Positions 51,901 to 61,799 are shown, counted from the first letter of the stretch. The stretch: 64,000 nucleotides of DNA from DASRDE01 sp035938175 (GCA_035938175.1 DASZHD010000008.1:1-64000); one strand, 5' to 3'. Program-made: numbers and translations. Notes: generated from the letters alone by a model not told the origin.

Positions 51901-52923
51901 ATGAAGCGCCGAACGATGCTTTCGTTCATTGCGTCGGTCCCATGCGCGCTTGCGTTACCCGCGTGCGCCCGGCGGCATGCGCGCCCCGCGCCCGGGCAAC
52001 TGACCCTCGGAATGGTGACCGACGTCGGCGGTTTGGGCGATAAATCGTTCAACGACTCGGCGTATGCGGGGCTGCTGCAATCCCGTTCGGCGTTGGACGC
52101 GTTCGTCAAAGTGCTGCAATCCAAGTCCGCGGCGGATTACCAGCCGAATCTCACCGTCCTCAGCGAAGCGCGATACGGTATGATATATGCCATCGGCTTC
52201 TTGATGGGCGACGACTTGCAGCAAGTCGCTGCGCAATTTCCGGCGCAACGCTACGCCATCGTGGACGACGTCGTTCCGGCGCCGAATATCGTCTCGCTCA
52301 CCTTCAAAGAGGAAGACGGATCGTTTCTTGCCGGTGCGCTCGCCGCCATGGTCAGCAAGACGCGCCACGTCGCGTTCATCGGCGGCCAGGATATTCCGCT
52401 GATTCGAAAGTTCGAAGCCGGTTACACGGCCGGCGTGCGCGAAGTCGATCCCGCAGTGCGCGTGGATGTGAAATACGCGGGGTCGTTCGAGGACGTTCCG
52501 GCCGGCAAAGAGCTGGCGAACATTTTATTCAACGACGGCGCCGACGTCATTTATACCGCGGCGGGAAAAGTCGGGCTTGGCGCAATCGATGCGGTGAAGA
52601 CACGCCCGGCCGGAACGTACATCATCGGCGTCGACAGCAATCAAGATGCGCTGGCGCCCGGGAAAATTCTGACGTCCATGGTCAAACACGTCGACGTCGC
52701 CGTGTACGACGTTGCACGCGCGGTGTCGGAGCGGCGTCCGTTGCAAGGACACGTCGTCTTCGGTCTGCGTGAAAACGGCGTGGGGCTGACGGATTTTCGC
52801 TACACCAAAGACGCGGTAACGCCGGCGATGATGCGCAAACTGCACGCGTTACGCCTGCGCATCGCAAGCGGCGCGCTAACCGTTCCCACCACGCGCGAGG
52901 AGCTCCCGGGATGGAAACCGTGA
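51901..52923 (+). CDS. BMP-family ABC substrate-binding lipoprotein
   Basis: 340 aa. The N-terminus is a lipoprotein signal (MKRRTMLSFIASVPCALALP) with lipobox LPAC, Cys22. The mature protein starts with LGMVTDVGGLGDKSFNDSAY, the BMP/PnrA signature, and has VAFIGGQDIPLIRKFEAGYT and IIGVDSNQDALAPGKILTSM. Such proteins bind purine nucleosides. Start ATG 51901 with AAGG 5 nt upstream; longer readings lie over the divergent gene. First gene of a four-gene importer. Confidence 0.92.
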   Translation: MKRRTMLSFIASVPCALALPACARRHARPAPGQLTLGMVTDVGGLGDKSFNDSAYAGLLQSRSALDAFVKVLQSKSAADYQPNLTVLSEARYGMIYAIGFLMGDDLQQVAAQFPAQRYAIVDDVVPAPNIVSLTFKEEDGSFLAGALAAMVSKTRHVAFIGGQDIPLIRKFEAGYTAGVREVDPAVRVDVKYAGSFEDVPAGKELANILFNDGADVIYTAAGKVGLGAIDAVKTRPAGTYIIGVDSNQDALAPGKILTSMVKHVDVAVYDVARAVSERRPLQGHVVFGLRENGVGLTDFRYTKDAVTPAMMRKLHALRLRIASGALTVPTTREELPGWKP

Positions 52924-54326
52924 ACGGCGCCGCACTGCGCATGACGGCTATTCGAAAAACGTTTCCGGGCGTCGTCGCGCTCGACGGCGTCGATCTCGAA
53001 TTGAACCCCGGAGAAGTGCACGCCCTCGTGGGTGAAAACGGCGCCGGTAAATCGACGCTGGCGCAGATTGCGTTCGGCACGCTGCGCGCGGATTCGGGAA
53101 CCGTAGCGGCGCGCGGCACGGTGGGGTTGGTGCATCAGCATTTTCAACTCGTCGGACGACTGCGGGTATGGCAAAACGTACTGCTCGGGCGCGAGCCGCG
53201 ATCCGGATTGCGCATAGACGCCGCTGCCGCGCACCGCGCGGTGCGCGATCTGGCAGAGCGCAACGGTTTGGAGATCGATCCCGACGCATTCGTCGACGAA
53301 CTTCCCGTGGCGGCGCGGCAGCGGGTCGAGTTGTTGCGCGAACTGTATCGTAATCCATCCGTGCTGCTATTGGACGAGCCGACCGCAGCGCTCGCGCCCG
53401 CGGAAATCGACCGGTTTTTCGCAACCGTAACGACGCTGGCGCGTGAAGGGACGGCCGTGCTGGTCGTCACGCACAAGCTGGCCGAAGTCGTTGCGTATAC
53501 GCAGCGCGTCAGCGTGCTGCGCCGCGGCAAAATGGTTGCACGGTTCGAAACGGCGGCGACGTCGGTCGACGAAATCGCGCGCGCAATGGTCGGCGGCGAC
53601 CTGCCGGCAATTGCCGCACGGCAATCCGTGGAACTGCAGCCATGCGTAAAACTCACCGGCGTGAGTGCGGGCGAGGGCGCTTCGGCCGTATCGCGCGTGA
53701 CCTTCGACGTGCGCGGCGGCGAAATCGTCGGGATCGCGGGCGTCGAAGGCAACGGTCAAAACGCCATCGCCGACGCAATTGCGGGAATGATTCCGTTTCA
53801 CGGGTCGATCGAAGTCCCGCGCACGGGGATCGTTCCGCAGGACCGTCACCTCGAAGCTTTAGTTCTCGGCTGGTCGATCGTCGATAATGCCGTCCTGGGC
53901 CGTCAACACGCGCTTCGCCGCGGAGCCGTCGTGGACCGAGCGCGCGCGCGCAGCGACGCCGCATCGATCGTTTCGCGTTTCGATTTGCGCGCGACGTCGG
54001 TCGACGCACCCGTCCGAACGCTTTCCGGCGGCAATCAGCAAAAGCTCGTCGTAGGCCGCGCACTCATCGACGATCCGCCGTTCGTTCTTGCCTATCAGCC
54101 GACGCGCGGAATCGACGTCGGCGCCGCAACGCTCGTCGGATCGCGATTGATCGAAGCGCGAAACGCCGGAGCCGGCGTGCTGTTGATCTCGTTCGATCTG
54201 GACGAGATCTTTGCGTTGGCGGATCGCATTCTGGTGCTGTACCGCGGCGCGATCGTCGGAGAGTTTTCAAGCGCCGGCGCGGATCGCGCGCGTATCGGAC
54301 GTTTGATGGCCGGGGCGGCCGCGTGA
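52911..54326 (+). CDS. Nucleoside-type ABC transporter ATPase (tandem domains)
   Basis: 471 aa. The first ATPase domain has Walker A GENGAGKST (41-49), a signature region reduced to LPVAARQRVELLRELYR, and Walker B VLLLDEPTAAL. The second has the degenerate Walker A VEGNGQNAIADAI, as expected for this RbsA-like family, and an intact LSGGNQQKLVVGRAL. ATG 52911 overlaps the binding-protein stop; GTG 52920 is an alternative. Energises the two permeases downstream. Confidence 0.92.
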   Translation: METVNGAALRMTAIRKTFPGVVALDGVDLELNPGEVHALVGENGAGKSTLAQIAFGTLRADSGTVAARGTVGLVHQHFQLVGRLRVWQNVLLGREPRSGLRIDAAAAHRAVRDLAERNGLEIDPDAFVDELPVAARQRVELLRELYRNPSVLLLDEPTAALAPAEIDRFFATVTTLAREGTAVLVVTHKLAEVVAYTQRVSVLRRGKMVARFETAATSVDEIARAMVGGDLPAIAARQSVELQPCVKLTGVSAGEGASAVSRVTFDVRGGEIVGIAGVEGNGQNAIADAIAGMIPFHGSIEVPRTGIVPQDRHLEALVLGWSIVDNAVLGRQHALRRGAVVDRARARSDAASIVSRFDLRATSVDAPVRTLSGGNQQKLVVGRALIDDPPFVLAYQPTRGIDVGAATLVGSRLIEARNAGAGVLLISFDLDEIFALADRILVLYRGAIVGEFSSAGADRARIGRLMAGAAA

Positions 54327-55360
54327 TTCGCACGGCATTCCGGAGTGCCGGCGCGCTGGGCGGTCCGGCCGGAGCGATCCTGCTGGCGTTCGCGCTCGCG
54401 GCGGTAGCGATGCTGATCGCCGGCGTGAGTCCGCTAGACGGATTTTCGGCGCTGTTTTTAGGATCGCTGGGCGGCCGAAGCCAACTCGCCGAGACGCTGG
54501 TGCAGACTACGGCGCTCCTTTTTCCCGCGCTGGGAGTCTGCGTCGCATTTCGCGCCGGACTTTTCAACATCGGTGCCGAGGGTCAACTCCTAATCGGCGG
54601 TTTGGCGGCCGGAGCGCTCGGCGCGCATTTGAACGTGCCGGCGCCGCTCGCCGCAATCGCGTTGTTCGCGGCGGGAATCGCCGGCGGCGGATTGTGGGGC
54701 GCGCTTGCGGGCTGGCTGCGCGCAAAGTTTTCCGCCAGCGAGATCATCTCGACGTTGATGCTCAACTTCATCGCGTTCTCGGTCGCGAGCTATTTGGTTT
54801 CGGGACCGCTGAAAGCATCGGCGGCTTCGGGCGCCCAGACGGCGCCGTTGGCTCCGGGCGCATGGCTTCCCATCCTGGTGCCGGGAACGCGCCTTTCCGT
54901 TGCGCTGCTCGTAGCGCTCGCCTGCGCCGTCGCGCTTCTGTGGACGTTGAACCGGACCGTGTTCGGTTACGAGCTGCGTGCGTCCGGTGAGGCACCCGAA
55001 GCCGCGCGACGCAACGGGGTCAATATGGCGCGGATGACGGTGCTGGCGCTGACGCTCTCCGGCGCGATTGCCGGAGCCGGCGGGGCCGCGATCGTCGGCG
55101 GCGTTCTGCACCGTTTCAACACGCAGCTCTCACCGGGGTACGGATACACGGCTATCGCGGTTGCGCTCGTCGGCGATTTGCATCCGCTTTGGATTTGTGC
55201 CGCCGCGTTCGGATTCGGCATCCTGGAATCGGGCGGCCTTGCGATGCAGGCGCTCGCGGACGTACCGAAAGACGCAATTCACGTGATCGAAGGACTGATC
55301 GTTCTCGTATTGGCGGCGCGCCGCTACATCGCCACGCGCGCGGAAGCGGTACCGCTGTGA
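54323..55360 (+). CDS. Nucleoside-type ABC transporter permease 1
   Basis: 345 aa, about eight to ten membrane helices. FRAGLFNIGAEGQLLIGGLA and FSASEIISTLMLNFIAFSVA are characteristic of BMP-system permeases (YufP/NupP type). RASGEAPEAARRNGVN is the cytoplasmic coupling loop. Start GTG 54323 in a GTGA overlap with the ATPase gene. Confidence 0.9.
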   Translation: MIRTAFRSAGALGGPAGAILLAFALAAVAMLIAGVSPLDGFSALFLGSLGGRSQLAETLVQTTALLFPALGVCVAFRAGLFNIGAEGQLLIGGLAAGALGAHLNVPAPLAAIALFAAGIAGGGLWGALAGWLRAKFSASEIISTLMLNFIAFSVASYLVSGPLKASAASGAQTAPLAPGAWLPILVPGTRLSVALLVALACAVALLWTLNRTVFGYELRASGEAPEAARRNGVNMARMTVLALTLSGAIAGAGGAAIVGGVLHRFNTQLSPGYGYTAIAVALVGDLHPLWICAAAFGFGILESGGLAMQALADVPKDAIHVIEGLIVLVLAARRYIATRAEAVPL

Positions 55361-56241
55361 ACGCATCCGACGCAGCTCTTCTCACGACGCTGCTCACGCT
55401 GACGCTCATCAAAGCCACGCCGATCGCGTATGCGGCGATCGGCGGCGTGCTGTCGGAGCGATCGGGAATTTTGAACATCGGCCTCGAGGGCATGATGACC
55501 GGCGGCGCGTTCACCGCAGTCGTGTTCTCGAGCCTGACGGGAAACCCGATCGCAGGACTGCTGGCGGGCATCGCGGCCGGTGCGCTGCTGGGGTTCGTGC
55601 TCGGCATAGCGGCTACGGCATTCAAAGCCGATCAGGTCGTTGCGGGGACGGGGATCAATCTCGTCGCGGCGGGAGGCGCAGCGTACGGGCTGACGCTCAT
55701 TTTCGATCAGCCGGGCGCAAGCCCGCAGGTCAGCGCGCTCGGAAACGCTTTTTGGATATTGGTTGCCGCGGCGTTCGCAGCGGCCGTGCTGTTGCACGGT
55801 ATTCTATATTACACGCCGTGGGGACTTCGCGTGCGTGCGTGCGGCGAAAACGCGTACGCGGTTGCCGACGCCGGTTTGCGTCCGCTGCGTTTGCGAATGC
55901 AGGCAGTGGTCGCAAGCGGCGCACTTGCGGGCCTCGCCGGCGCGTTTCTTTCGATCGGTGAGGTGAATCTTTACTCGGACGGCATGACGGCCGGGCGGGG
56001 ATTCATTGCGCTCGCTGCGGTGATCTTCGGACGCTGGACGCCGCTGGGTGCAACGGCGGCAGCGGTCTTCTTCGGATTCTTTGAAGCGCTGCAATACGTT
56101 TTGCAAGGACGTGCCGGGTGGTTACCGAGCGATGCGATGCAAGCGCTGCCGTACGTTGCGGCACTGATCGCAATAGCGGGACTGGTCGGACGCGTGCGCG
56201 CACCCGCCGCCGACGGCATTCCCTACGAGCAAGCGCGGTAA
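55357..56241 (+). CDS. Nucleoside-type ABC transporter permease 2
   Basis: 294 aa. LSERSGILNIGLEGMMTGGA and KADQVVAGTGINLVAAGGAA are family motifs (YufQ/NupQ type), as is the coupling loop RVRACGENAYAVADAGL. Start GTG 55357 overlaps the previous stop (GTGA); an in-frame reading from 55189 is within permease 1. Completes a binding protein-ATPase-permease-permease set with no further genes. Confidence 0.9.
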   Translation: MNASDAALLTTLLTLTLIKATPIAYAAIGGVLSERSGILNIGLEGMMTGGAFTAVVFSSLTGNPIAGLLAGIAAGALLGFVLGIAATAFKADQVVAGTGINLVAAGGAAYGLTLIFDQPGASPQVSALGNAFWILVAAAFAAAVLLHGILYYTPWGLRVRACGENAYAVADAGLRPLRLRMQAVVASGALAGLAGAFLSIGEVNLYSDGMTAGRGFIALAAVIFGRWTPLGATAAAVFFGFFEALQYVLQGRAGWLPSDAMQALPYVAALIAIAGLVGRVRAPAADGIPYEQAR

Positions 56242-56283
56242 AGGTGAGATAAAAGTCCCATAGAACTTGCCGACAACTACCGT

Positions 56284-57309
56284 ATGCGGCCGCTTTCTGC
56301 TCTGCTCGCCGGCATCGTTTTTGCCGTATCCGTTTCGGCACGCGCCAATGCGCAGGCCGACGTTCCCGCGCCGCTTGCCCAGTTACAAGAAACACTGCGC
56401 AGTGCCGCCGCGACGGCGCCAGGCTTTGCCGCGTACGCGGTTCGCGATCTGGCGACGGGATATACGTCCGGCTACAACATCAACGCCGTCATGCCCGCCG
56501 CTTCCACGATCAAGATCCCGATCATGGTCGAAGTCTTCAAACAGATGGCGGCAGGCACGTTCGATTTGAACCGGCGCGTGGAGCTGCTTACGAACGATCG
56601 CGATTGGGGTTCGGGCGATATCTGCGACTCTCCGGTCGGGTCGACGTATCCCGTTTCGACGTTGCTGACGCAGATGATTACGGTGAGCGACAACACGGCG
56701 GCCAACATGCTGATCCGCCTGGTCGGACGCCGCAACATCAACGCGACGATGGCCGATCTCGGGCTGCATCACACGCACTTAGCCGATTACATCCGCACCG
56801 CGGAGTGGAGCGTTCGCACCTCGCTGCGCACTACTCCGTCCGACATGGTGCACTTACTCTCGGACATGGCCAAGAATCAATTGATCGACGAGTGGTCGTC
56901 GAAGCAGATGATTGCCATTCTGGAGCATCAAGAGATCAACACGCTGCTACCGGAGCCGCTGCCCGACATCCCGATCGCGCACAAGACCGGTTCGTTCGAC
57001 GATACGCTGAACGACGTCGGCATCGTGTACGGCTCAGAACCGTACGTCATTGCCGTGATGACGACGAACCTCGCATCGCTCGATTCCGGACGCAGCTTCA
57101 TTCACCGGATATCGCGGGTCGCATTCACGCGCATGGAGCAGTTCGGACATTGGCGCGCCGAAAACGGATTGGATTCGGCTCCGGAGATCGAAACGACGCC
57201 GGCGCCGCAGACCGGCGCGGCGGACGCCGAAGCGGCGGATCCCTCAGCTACGGAGCAGCCGGACGTGCCGATGTGGGGGCCGACGCCGGCACCCGCGGCA
57301 ACACCCTAA
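56284..57309 (+). CDS. Class A beta-lactamase-like exported serine hydrolase
   Basis: 341 aa. A signal peptide (residues 1-24, ending near ARANAQ) leads to a class A fold with SxxK as S74-T-I-K77, SDN at 135-137 and KTG at 234-236. The omega-loop ExxLN motif is not seen: TAEWSVRTSLRTTP (172-185) is shorter and lacks the Asn. Deacylation may therefore be slow or use another base. A Pro/Ala-rich tail of about 45 residues follows. It may hydrolyse beta-lactams weakly or act on peptidoglycan-like substrates. Confidence 0.82.
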   Translation: MRPLSALLAGIVFAVSVSARANAQADVPAPLAQLQETLRSAAATAPGFAAYAVRDLATGYTSGYNINAVMPAASTIKIPIMVEVFKQMAAGTFDLNRRVELLTNDRDWGSGDICDSPVGSTYPVSTLLTQMITVSDNTAANMLIRLVGRRNINATMADLGLHHTHLADYIRTAEWSVRTSLRTTPSDMVHLLSDMAKNQLIDEWSSKQMIAILEHQEINTLLPEPLPDIPIAHKTGSFDDTLNDVGIVYGSEPYVIAVMTTNLASLDSGRSFIHRISRVAFTRMEQFGHWRAENGLDSAPEIETTPAPQTGAADAEAADPSATEQPDVPMWGPTPAPAATP

Positions 57310-57313
57310 CCCG

Positions 57314-57331
57314 AAAGCGCGTTACGCTTTT
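57314..57331. terminator. Short hairpin between convergent genes
   Basis: aaagcg (57314-57319) pairs with cgcttt (57325-57330) around a 5-nt loop, followed by one more T and overlapping the ilvE stop codon. It is symmetric, with A and T runs on either side, so it could weakly stop transcription from both directions. The stem is only 6 bp. Confidence 0.35.
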
Positions 57332-58266
57332 ACGGTGCGGCCCGCGTACGCGGCGTTGAGCCAGTGCGCGTACTTGCGTTCCTTGCCGCGTACGATACGT
57401 TCGTAGAAGTCGGCTAAACGTTTGGTGACCGGTCCTATCGATCCGTCGCCGACGATGCGGCGATCGACCGACGAGATGTACACGATTCCCGCCGCCGTAC
57501 CGGTAAAGAACAGTTCGTCCGCGCCGTAGAGCTCGCTGCGATCGATCGATCGTTCGACGATGTCGAGCCCGAATTCGTTGCGCGCTATTTCCATGATCGA
57601 GCGGCGCGTACAGCCTTCCAAAACGTTTTGCGACGGATCCGGCGTGTAGAGCACGCCGCGCCGCACCATGAAAATGTTCTCGGCCGATCCTTCGGCGACG
57701 TGGCCGTCGTGCGAGAGCATAATCGCTTCGTCGAAACCGTTCGCAATCGCTTCGCTTTTTGCCAGCGCGCTGTTCACGTACAGGCCGGTGATTTTCGCGC
57801 GCGGCGGCGCGGCCGAATCGTCGGCGCGGCGCCAAGAACTCGTGCCCGCGCGCAGCCCTTCGCTCGTGTCCAAATAGCGCGTAAAGGGCACCGGAATGAT
57901 TGCGAAGTGATCCGGAACGTTGTGCAGGCGCACGCCGATGTCTTCGGCCGCCTTGAAGACGCAGGGGCGAATGTAGATGTCGGTTTCAAACCGGTTTCGT
58001 CCGCAAAGCTCGAGCGTGATCTCGATCAATTCCTCGGTCGTGTGCGGCAGCGCCATGGTGAGAATTTTGGCGCTGAGAGCGAGACGATCATAATGGTCGC
58101 GCAGTTGCACCAGGTAGAGCTCGCGATCTTCCGGCGTCCAGTAGCCGCGAATGCCCTCGAAGCAGCCGGTTCCGTACTGCAGTCCGTGCGTGAGAAGGCC
58201 GACTTTTGCATCGTCGTACCGGCGGAACGCGCCGCCCGAATAGACCGTAGTTTCGCCCAAATTCAT
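57322..58266 (-). CDS. ilvE: Branched-chain amino acid aminotransferase
   Basis: 314 aa fold-type IV PLP enzyme. VGLLTHGLQYGTGCFEGIRGY opens the core, AKITGLYVNSALAKSEA follows the PLP-lysine region (NxxxAKxxA), DEAIMLSHDGHVAEGSAENI and TGTAAGIVYISSVDRR complete the family set. It moves the amino group between glutamate and branched-chain 2-oxo acids. Start ATG 58266, since the sequence upstream (Arg/Pro-rich) is not conserved-looking. Divergent from chrA. D-amino-acid or aminodeoxychorismate enzymes of this fold are less likely given the EGS-ENIF motif. Confidence 0.92.
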   Translation of the reverse strand: MNLGETTVYSGGAFRRYDDAKVGLLTHGLQYGTGCFEGIRGYWTPEDRELYLVQLRDHYDRLALSAKILTMALPHTTEELIEITLELCGRNRFETDIYIRPCVFKAAEDIGVRLHNVPDHFAIIPVPFTRYLDTSEGLRAGTSSWRRADDSAAPPRAKITGLYVNSALAKSEAIANGFDEAIMLSHDGHVAEGSAENIFMVRRGVLYTPDPSQNVLEGCTRRSIMEIARNEFGLDIVERSIDRSELYGADELFFTGTAAGIVYISSVDRRIVGDGSIGPVTKRLADFYERIVRGKERKYAHWLNAAYAGRTVKA

Positions 58267-58354
58267 GACGCGGCTCCGTTCCGGCCCGCGTGCCCGGCTC
58301 CCTCGCCCGGCGGCGGGAAGCGGCAATCGCGGTGCTGCACCACTAGCGCGAACG

Positions 58355-59512
58355 ATGCTGCGGATATTTCTGGTCTTCTTGCGCCTGGGCTGTACCAGTT
58401 TCGGCGGTCCGGCGGCTCATCTGGGCTACTTCCGCGACGAGTTCGTGGCAAAGCGGCGCTGGCTCTCCGAGACGCAGTTTGCCCAATGCATTGCCATAAC
58501 GCAGATTCTGCCCGGTCCCGCAAGCTCGCAGACGGGAATGCTGATCGGGCTGGTGCGCGGCGGCTGGCCGGGGCTATTTGCGGCGTGGGCCGGATTTACG
58601 CTGCCTTCGGCCATCCTGATGACGGCGTTTGCACTCTACACTCCGCCGGGCGTAGCCGCTGCGGGGTGGCTGCACGGCTTGCTGATCGCCGCCGTCGCCG
58701 TGGTCGCGTACGCGATCCTCATGATGCGGCGCTCCCTTATTCTCAAGCCGATGCACCTGGTTCTGGCGCTCGCGACCGGTGCCGCGATGCTGCTCTTTCC
58801 AATCGCCGCTACACCTCCCGCGGCGATCGCGGTGTGCGCCGTTGCCGGTTTGGCATTTCGCGGTGCCCGCGCGAAGCCGGTTGCGGCGCTGCAGCTTCCG
58901 GTGAAGCGCACGAGCGCGATAATCGCGTTCGCACTCTTCTTGGCACTGGCAATCGGTCTTCCGTACTTGGCCTCCCTGAAGCACGATCGCGCGTTATCGC
59001 TTGCGGCAAGTCTTTTCGACGTAGGCAGCTTCGTCTTCGGCGGCGGCCATGTCGTGCTTCCGTTGCTGGAATCCCAAGTCGTCGCGTCCGGAATGGCATC
59101 GGCGCAAAAACTGATCGCGGGCTACGCCGCGGCGCAAGCGCTTCCGGGGCCGCTGTTCACGTTGAGTGCATACGTCGGAGCGGTTGCGTACGGCGGCTCG
59201 CTGGGCGTTTTGGGATCGGTAATCGGCGTCGTTGCGATATTCTCGCCCTCATTTTTTCTGATTGCGGCGGTCGCGCCGTTCTACCGCGCGCTTGCAGGCA
59301 GCGATCTTTTTGCGCACGCGCTCGGCGGTGCAAACGCGGCCGTCGTCGGATTACTTGCCGCAGCATTCGTGTCGCCGATCTGGACCACGGCAATACGCGC
59401 ACCCGCCGACGCCGTGCTTGCCGCAGCCGCCTTCGCGGCGCTCGCATTCCGGTGGCCCAATTGGCTGGTCGTTCTGCTTTGCGCGGCGGCGGGGTTCGTG
59501 TTTGCGTTCTAG
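58355..59512 (+). CDS. chrA: Chromate transporter (CHR family, two-domain)
   Basis: 385 aa. Two CHR domains are seen: the first with GCTSFGGPAAHLGYFRDEFV, FAQCIAITQILPGPASSQTG and GWPGLFAAWAGFTLPSAILM; the second with FVFGGGHVVLPLLESQVVAS and AAAQALPGPLFTLSAYVGAV. The family exports chromate in place of sulfate. ATG 58355 gives the usual start; the frame is open to 58265, giving 30 more Arg/Pro-rich residues. It stands alone, with no chrB regulator nearby. Confidence 0.92.
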   Translation: MLRIFLVFLRLGCTSFGGPAAHLGYFRDEFVAKRRWLSETQFAQCIAITQILPGPASSQTGMLIGLVRGGWPGLFAAWAGFTLPSAILMTAFALYTPPGVAAAGWLHGLLIAAVAVVAYAILMMRRSLILKPMHLVLALATGAAMLLFPIAATPPAAIAVCAVAGLAFRGARAKPVAALQLPVKRTSAIIAFALFLALAIGLPYLASLKHDRALSLAASLFDVGSFVFGGGHVVLPLLESQVVASGMASAQKLIAGYAAAQALPGPLFTLSAYVGAVAYGGSLGVLGSVIGVVAIFSPSFFLIAAVAPFYRALAGSDLFAHALGGANAAVVGLLAAAFVSPIWTTAIRAPADAVLAAAAFAALAFRWPNWLVVLLCAAAGFVFAF

Positions 59513-59525
59513 AACGACGGGCGCC

Positions 59526-61799
59526 ATGTTGCGACGCGTATTTCCGTGGCTCGCCGCGGTTGCCGCACTGTGCGGCGTCAGCTTTGCCGCCGTTCCTTCA
59601 ACCGTCGTTCTTCCAAGTGGATGGCGGCTATCGCCGCCGGAAGGCCTCGATGCAAAAACCGGAACGATGCCGCAAGGGATCGCGCTTTCGCCCGACGGCA
59701 CGATGCTGGCGGTCGTCGAATCCGGCGTCGCTCCCGCGACGCTGCGCATTTTCGATGCCGGCACGCTAACGCAACGCAGCGCAATCGCGCTCGACGACGC
59801 ATTCGGCACCCCGGTTTGGCGCGATGCATCGCACATTTTAGTCGCCGGAGCGGCCACGCATGCCGTACTCGACGTCGACGCCCGCACGTCGCAAGTACGG
59901 AGGGTTTCTACCGGCGCGACGTCGCTGCCGGTCTGTGTCGCGCTCGCTCCCGGCGGACGCACGCTGGCAATCTGCGACGACGCAAACGGCGGCGTGATTC
60001 TTGCGTCCCTGCCGGATCTTTCGGGCCGCACCGCGATCCGCACGGGCGCACATCCCGCCGCCGCCGCGTTTTCTTCGGACGGCAAGACGTTGTACGCCGC
60101 AGCGCGCGCTCCGAGTTCCGTTGCAGTAATCGATACGGCGCGCAAAGCGATCGCGGCTACGATTCCGGTGGGCCTGCATCCGTCGGCCCTCGCGTTTTCC
60201 GAAGACGGCGCGCGCCTCTTCGTTGCGGAAAGCGACGACGACAGCATCGGCATCGTCGACACGTCGACGCGCAAACGAACCGGCGGGATCTCCGTAGAGT
60301 TGCGAGCGCCGCGCGCAACCGGCTTCGGCGCGTCACCGAACGCGCTGGCCGTATCCGGCGATCGCGTGTTCGTTTCGCTCGGGGCTGAAAATGCCGTCGG
60401 CGTCATCCGCAACGGCGAGCTCGCCGAACGTATACCGGCGGGCTGGTATCCGACCGGCGTCGCGGTTGCGCGCGACGGCCGCCTGTTCGTCAGCAACGGA
60501 CGCGGCGAAGGCGCGCACGCGAACCCGCAATTCGATCCGCGAACCGGTCACAACGGCTACGTCGGCCTTATCACCGTCGGTTCGATACGTTCGCTCGCAC
60601 CCGCATCATACGCCGATGCCGGCGCCCAAACCGCGCGCACGATCGACGATGCTTCGCCCGATTGGCAAGCACCGGATGCGAGGCGAAGTGCGCTCCGTCC
60701 AAACGGTCCGATCCGCCACGTCATTTACATCATCAAAGAAAACCGCTCGTACGATCAAGTGTTGGGCGATATTTCCGGCGCGAACGGGGATCCGCGTCTG
60801 GTGTGGTTCGGAACGCGCGTGACGCCCAACCAGCACGCGCTCGCGCGGCGCTTCGGAATCTTCGATAACGCCTACGTCGACGCGCAGGTAAGCGCGAACG
60901 GACACAATTGGACGGACGCTGCGTTTGCGAACGATTACGTCGAGCGATTCTGGCCGCCGAATTACGGCGGGCGCCGGACGCTGTACGACTTTCAAGAAGG
61001 CGATTCGCCCGACGTACCCCACAACGGGTACTTGTGGGATGCGGCCAAGCGCGCGGGGATTACGTACCGAGATTACGGTGAGGATTTGGATTCTCCGCCG
61101 CATGCGTTGCTGCGAATTCCGCTGAACACCATGCCGGGCTTGACCGGTCATTTCGATCCGCACTTCGTCGGCTGGGATCTGTCGTACATGGACGACGACC
61201 GGTATGCGGAGTGGCTGCGCGAGTTCCGCCAATTCGTCGCCGGTTCGAACCTTCCGCAGCTCGAAATCGTCTATTTCCCGAACGACCACACCGCCGGAAG
61301 CGCGCCCGGCATGCGAACGCCCACGGCATACGTCGCGATGAACGACTGGGCCGTCGGACGTCTCGTCGACACGGTCTCGCATTCCAAGTACTGGCGCTCC
61401 ACGGCGATCTTTATCCTGGAAGACGACGCGCAAGACGGGCCCGATCACGTCAGCGATCAGCGCTCGACGTTTTACGTCGCGAGCCCCTACGCAAAAGGCG
61501 GCGTACGGCACCTGCACTATTCCACCTCGAGCTTCGTGCGCTCGATGGAAATCTTGCTGGGACTGCAGCCGTTATCGATCTACGACGCTACGGCACGCCC
61601 GCTGTACGATGCCTTTAGCGCCACGCCCGCAAACGCTGCACCGTTTACGGCATTGCGGCCGCAAACATCGATGACCGCCGTGAATCAACGCACGGCGTAC
61701 GGGGCAGATCGCAGCGCGCGCATGGATTTCAGCCGTCCCGACGCGGCAAACGAACGCGCCCTGAACGACATCCTCGCGCACAATTCGAACAACCGATGA
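59526..61799 (+). CDS. Exported beta-propeller/phosphoesterase fusion (YVTN + phospholipase C-like)
   Basis: 757 aa. After a signal peptide (about residues 1-21) come six or seven YVTN-type propeller blades (for example PQGIALSPDGTMLAVVES, HPSALAFSEDGARLFVAESD). From about residue 395 follows a phosphoesterase of the alkaline phosphatase/PLC superfamily: RHVIYIIKENRSYDQVLGDI is the metal/nucleophile region, then DNAYVDAQVSANGHNWTDAA, with metal-site EDDAQDGPDHVSDQR. ATG 59526 is 13 nt after chrA. The substrate, phospholipid or phosphate ester, is not defined. The next gene overlaps by ATGA. Confidence 0.87.
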   Translation: MLRRVFPWLAAVAALCGVSFAAVPSTVVLPSGWRLSPPEGLDAKTGTMPQGIALSPDGTMLAVVESGVAPATLRIFDAGTLTQRSAIALDDAFGTPVWRDASHILVAGAATHAVLDVDARTSQVRRVSTGATSLPVCVALAPGGRTLAICDDANGGVILASLPDLSGRTAIRTGAHPAAAAFSSDGKTLYAAARAPSSVAVIDTARKAIAATIPVGLHPSALAFSEDGARLFVAESDDDSIGIVDTSTRKRTGGISVELRAPRATGFGASPNALAVSGDRVFVSLGAENAVGVIRNGELAERIPAGWYPTGVAVARDGRLFVSNGRGEGAHANPQFDPRTGHNGYVGLITVGSIRSLAPASYADAGAQTARTIDDASPDWQAPDARRSALRPNGPIRHVIYIIKENRSYDQVLGDISGANGDPRLVWFGTRVTPNQHALARRFGIFDNAYVDAQVSANGHNWTDAAFANDYVERFWPPNYGGRRTLYDFQEGDSPDVPHNGYLWDAAKRAGITYRDYGEDLDSPPHALLRIPLNTMPGLTGHFDPHFVGWDLSYMDDDRYAEWLREFRQFVAGSNLPQLEIVYFPNDHTAGSAPGMRTPTAYVAMNDWAVGRLVDTVSHSKYWRSTAIFILEDDAQDGPDHVSDQRSTFYVASPYAKGGVRHLHYSTSSFVRSMEILLGLQPLSIYDATARPLYDAFSATPANAAPFTALRPQTSMTAVNQRTAYGADRSARMDFSRPDAANERALNDILAHNSNNR

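Noticed and set aside
51901..56241. A sugar-specific reading of the RbsA-like transporter
   Set aside because: The binding protein is BMP/PnrA type and the permeases match nucleoside importers, not sugar permeases.
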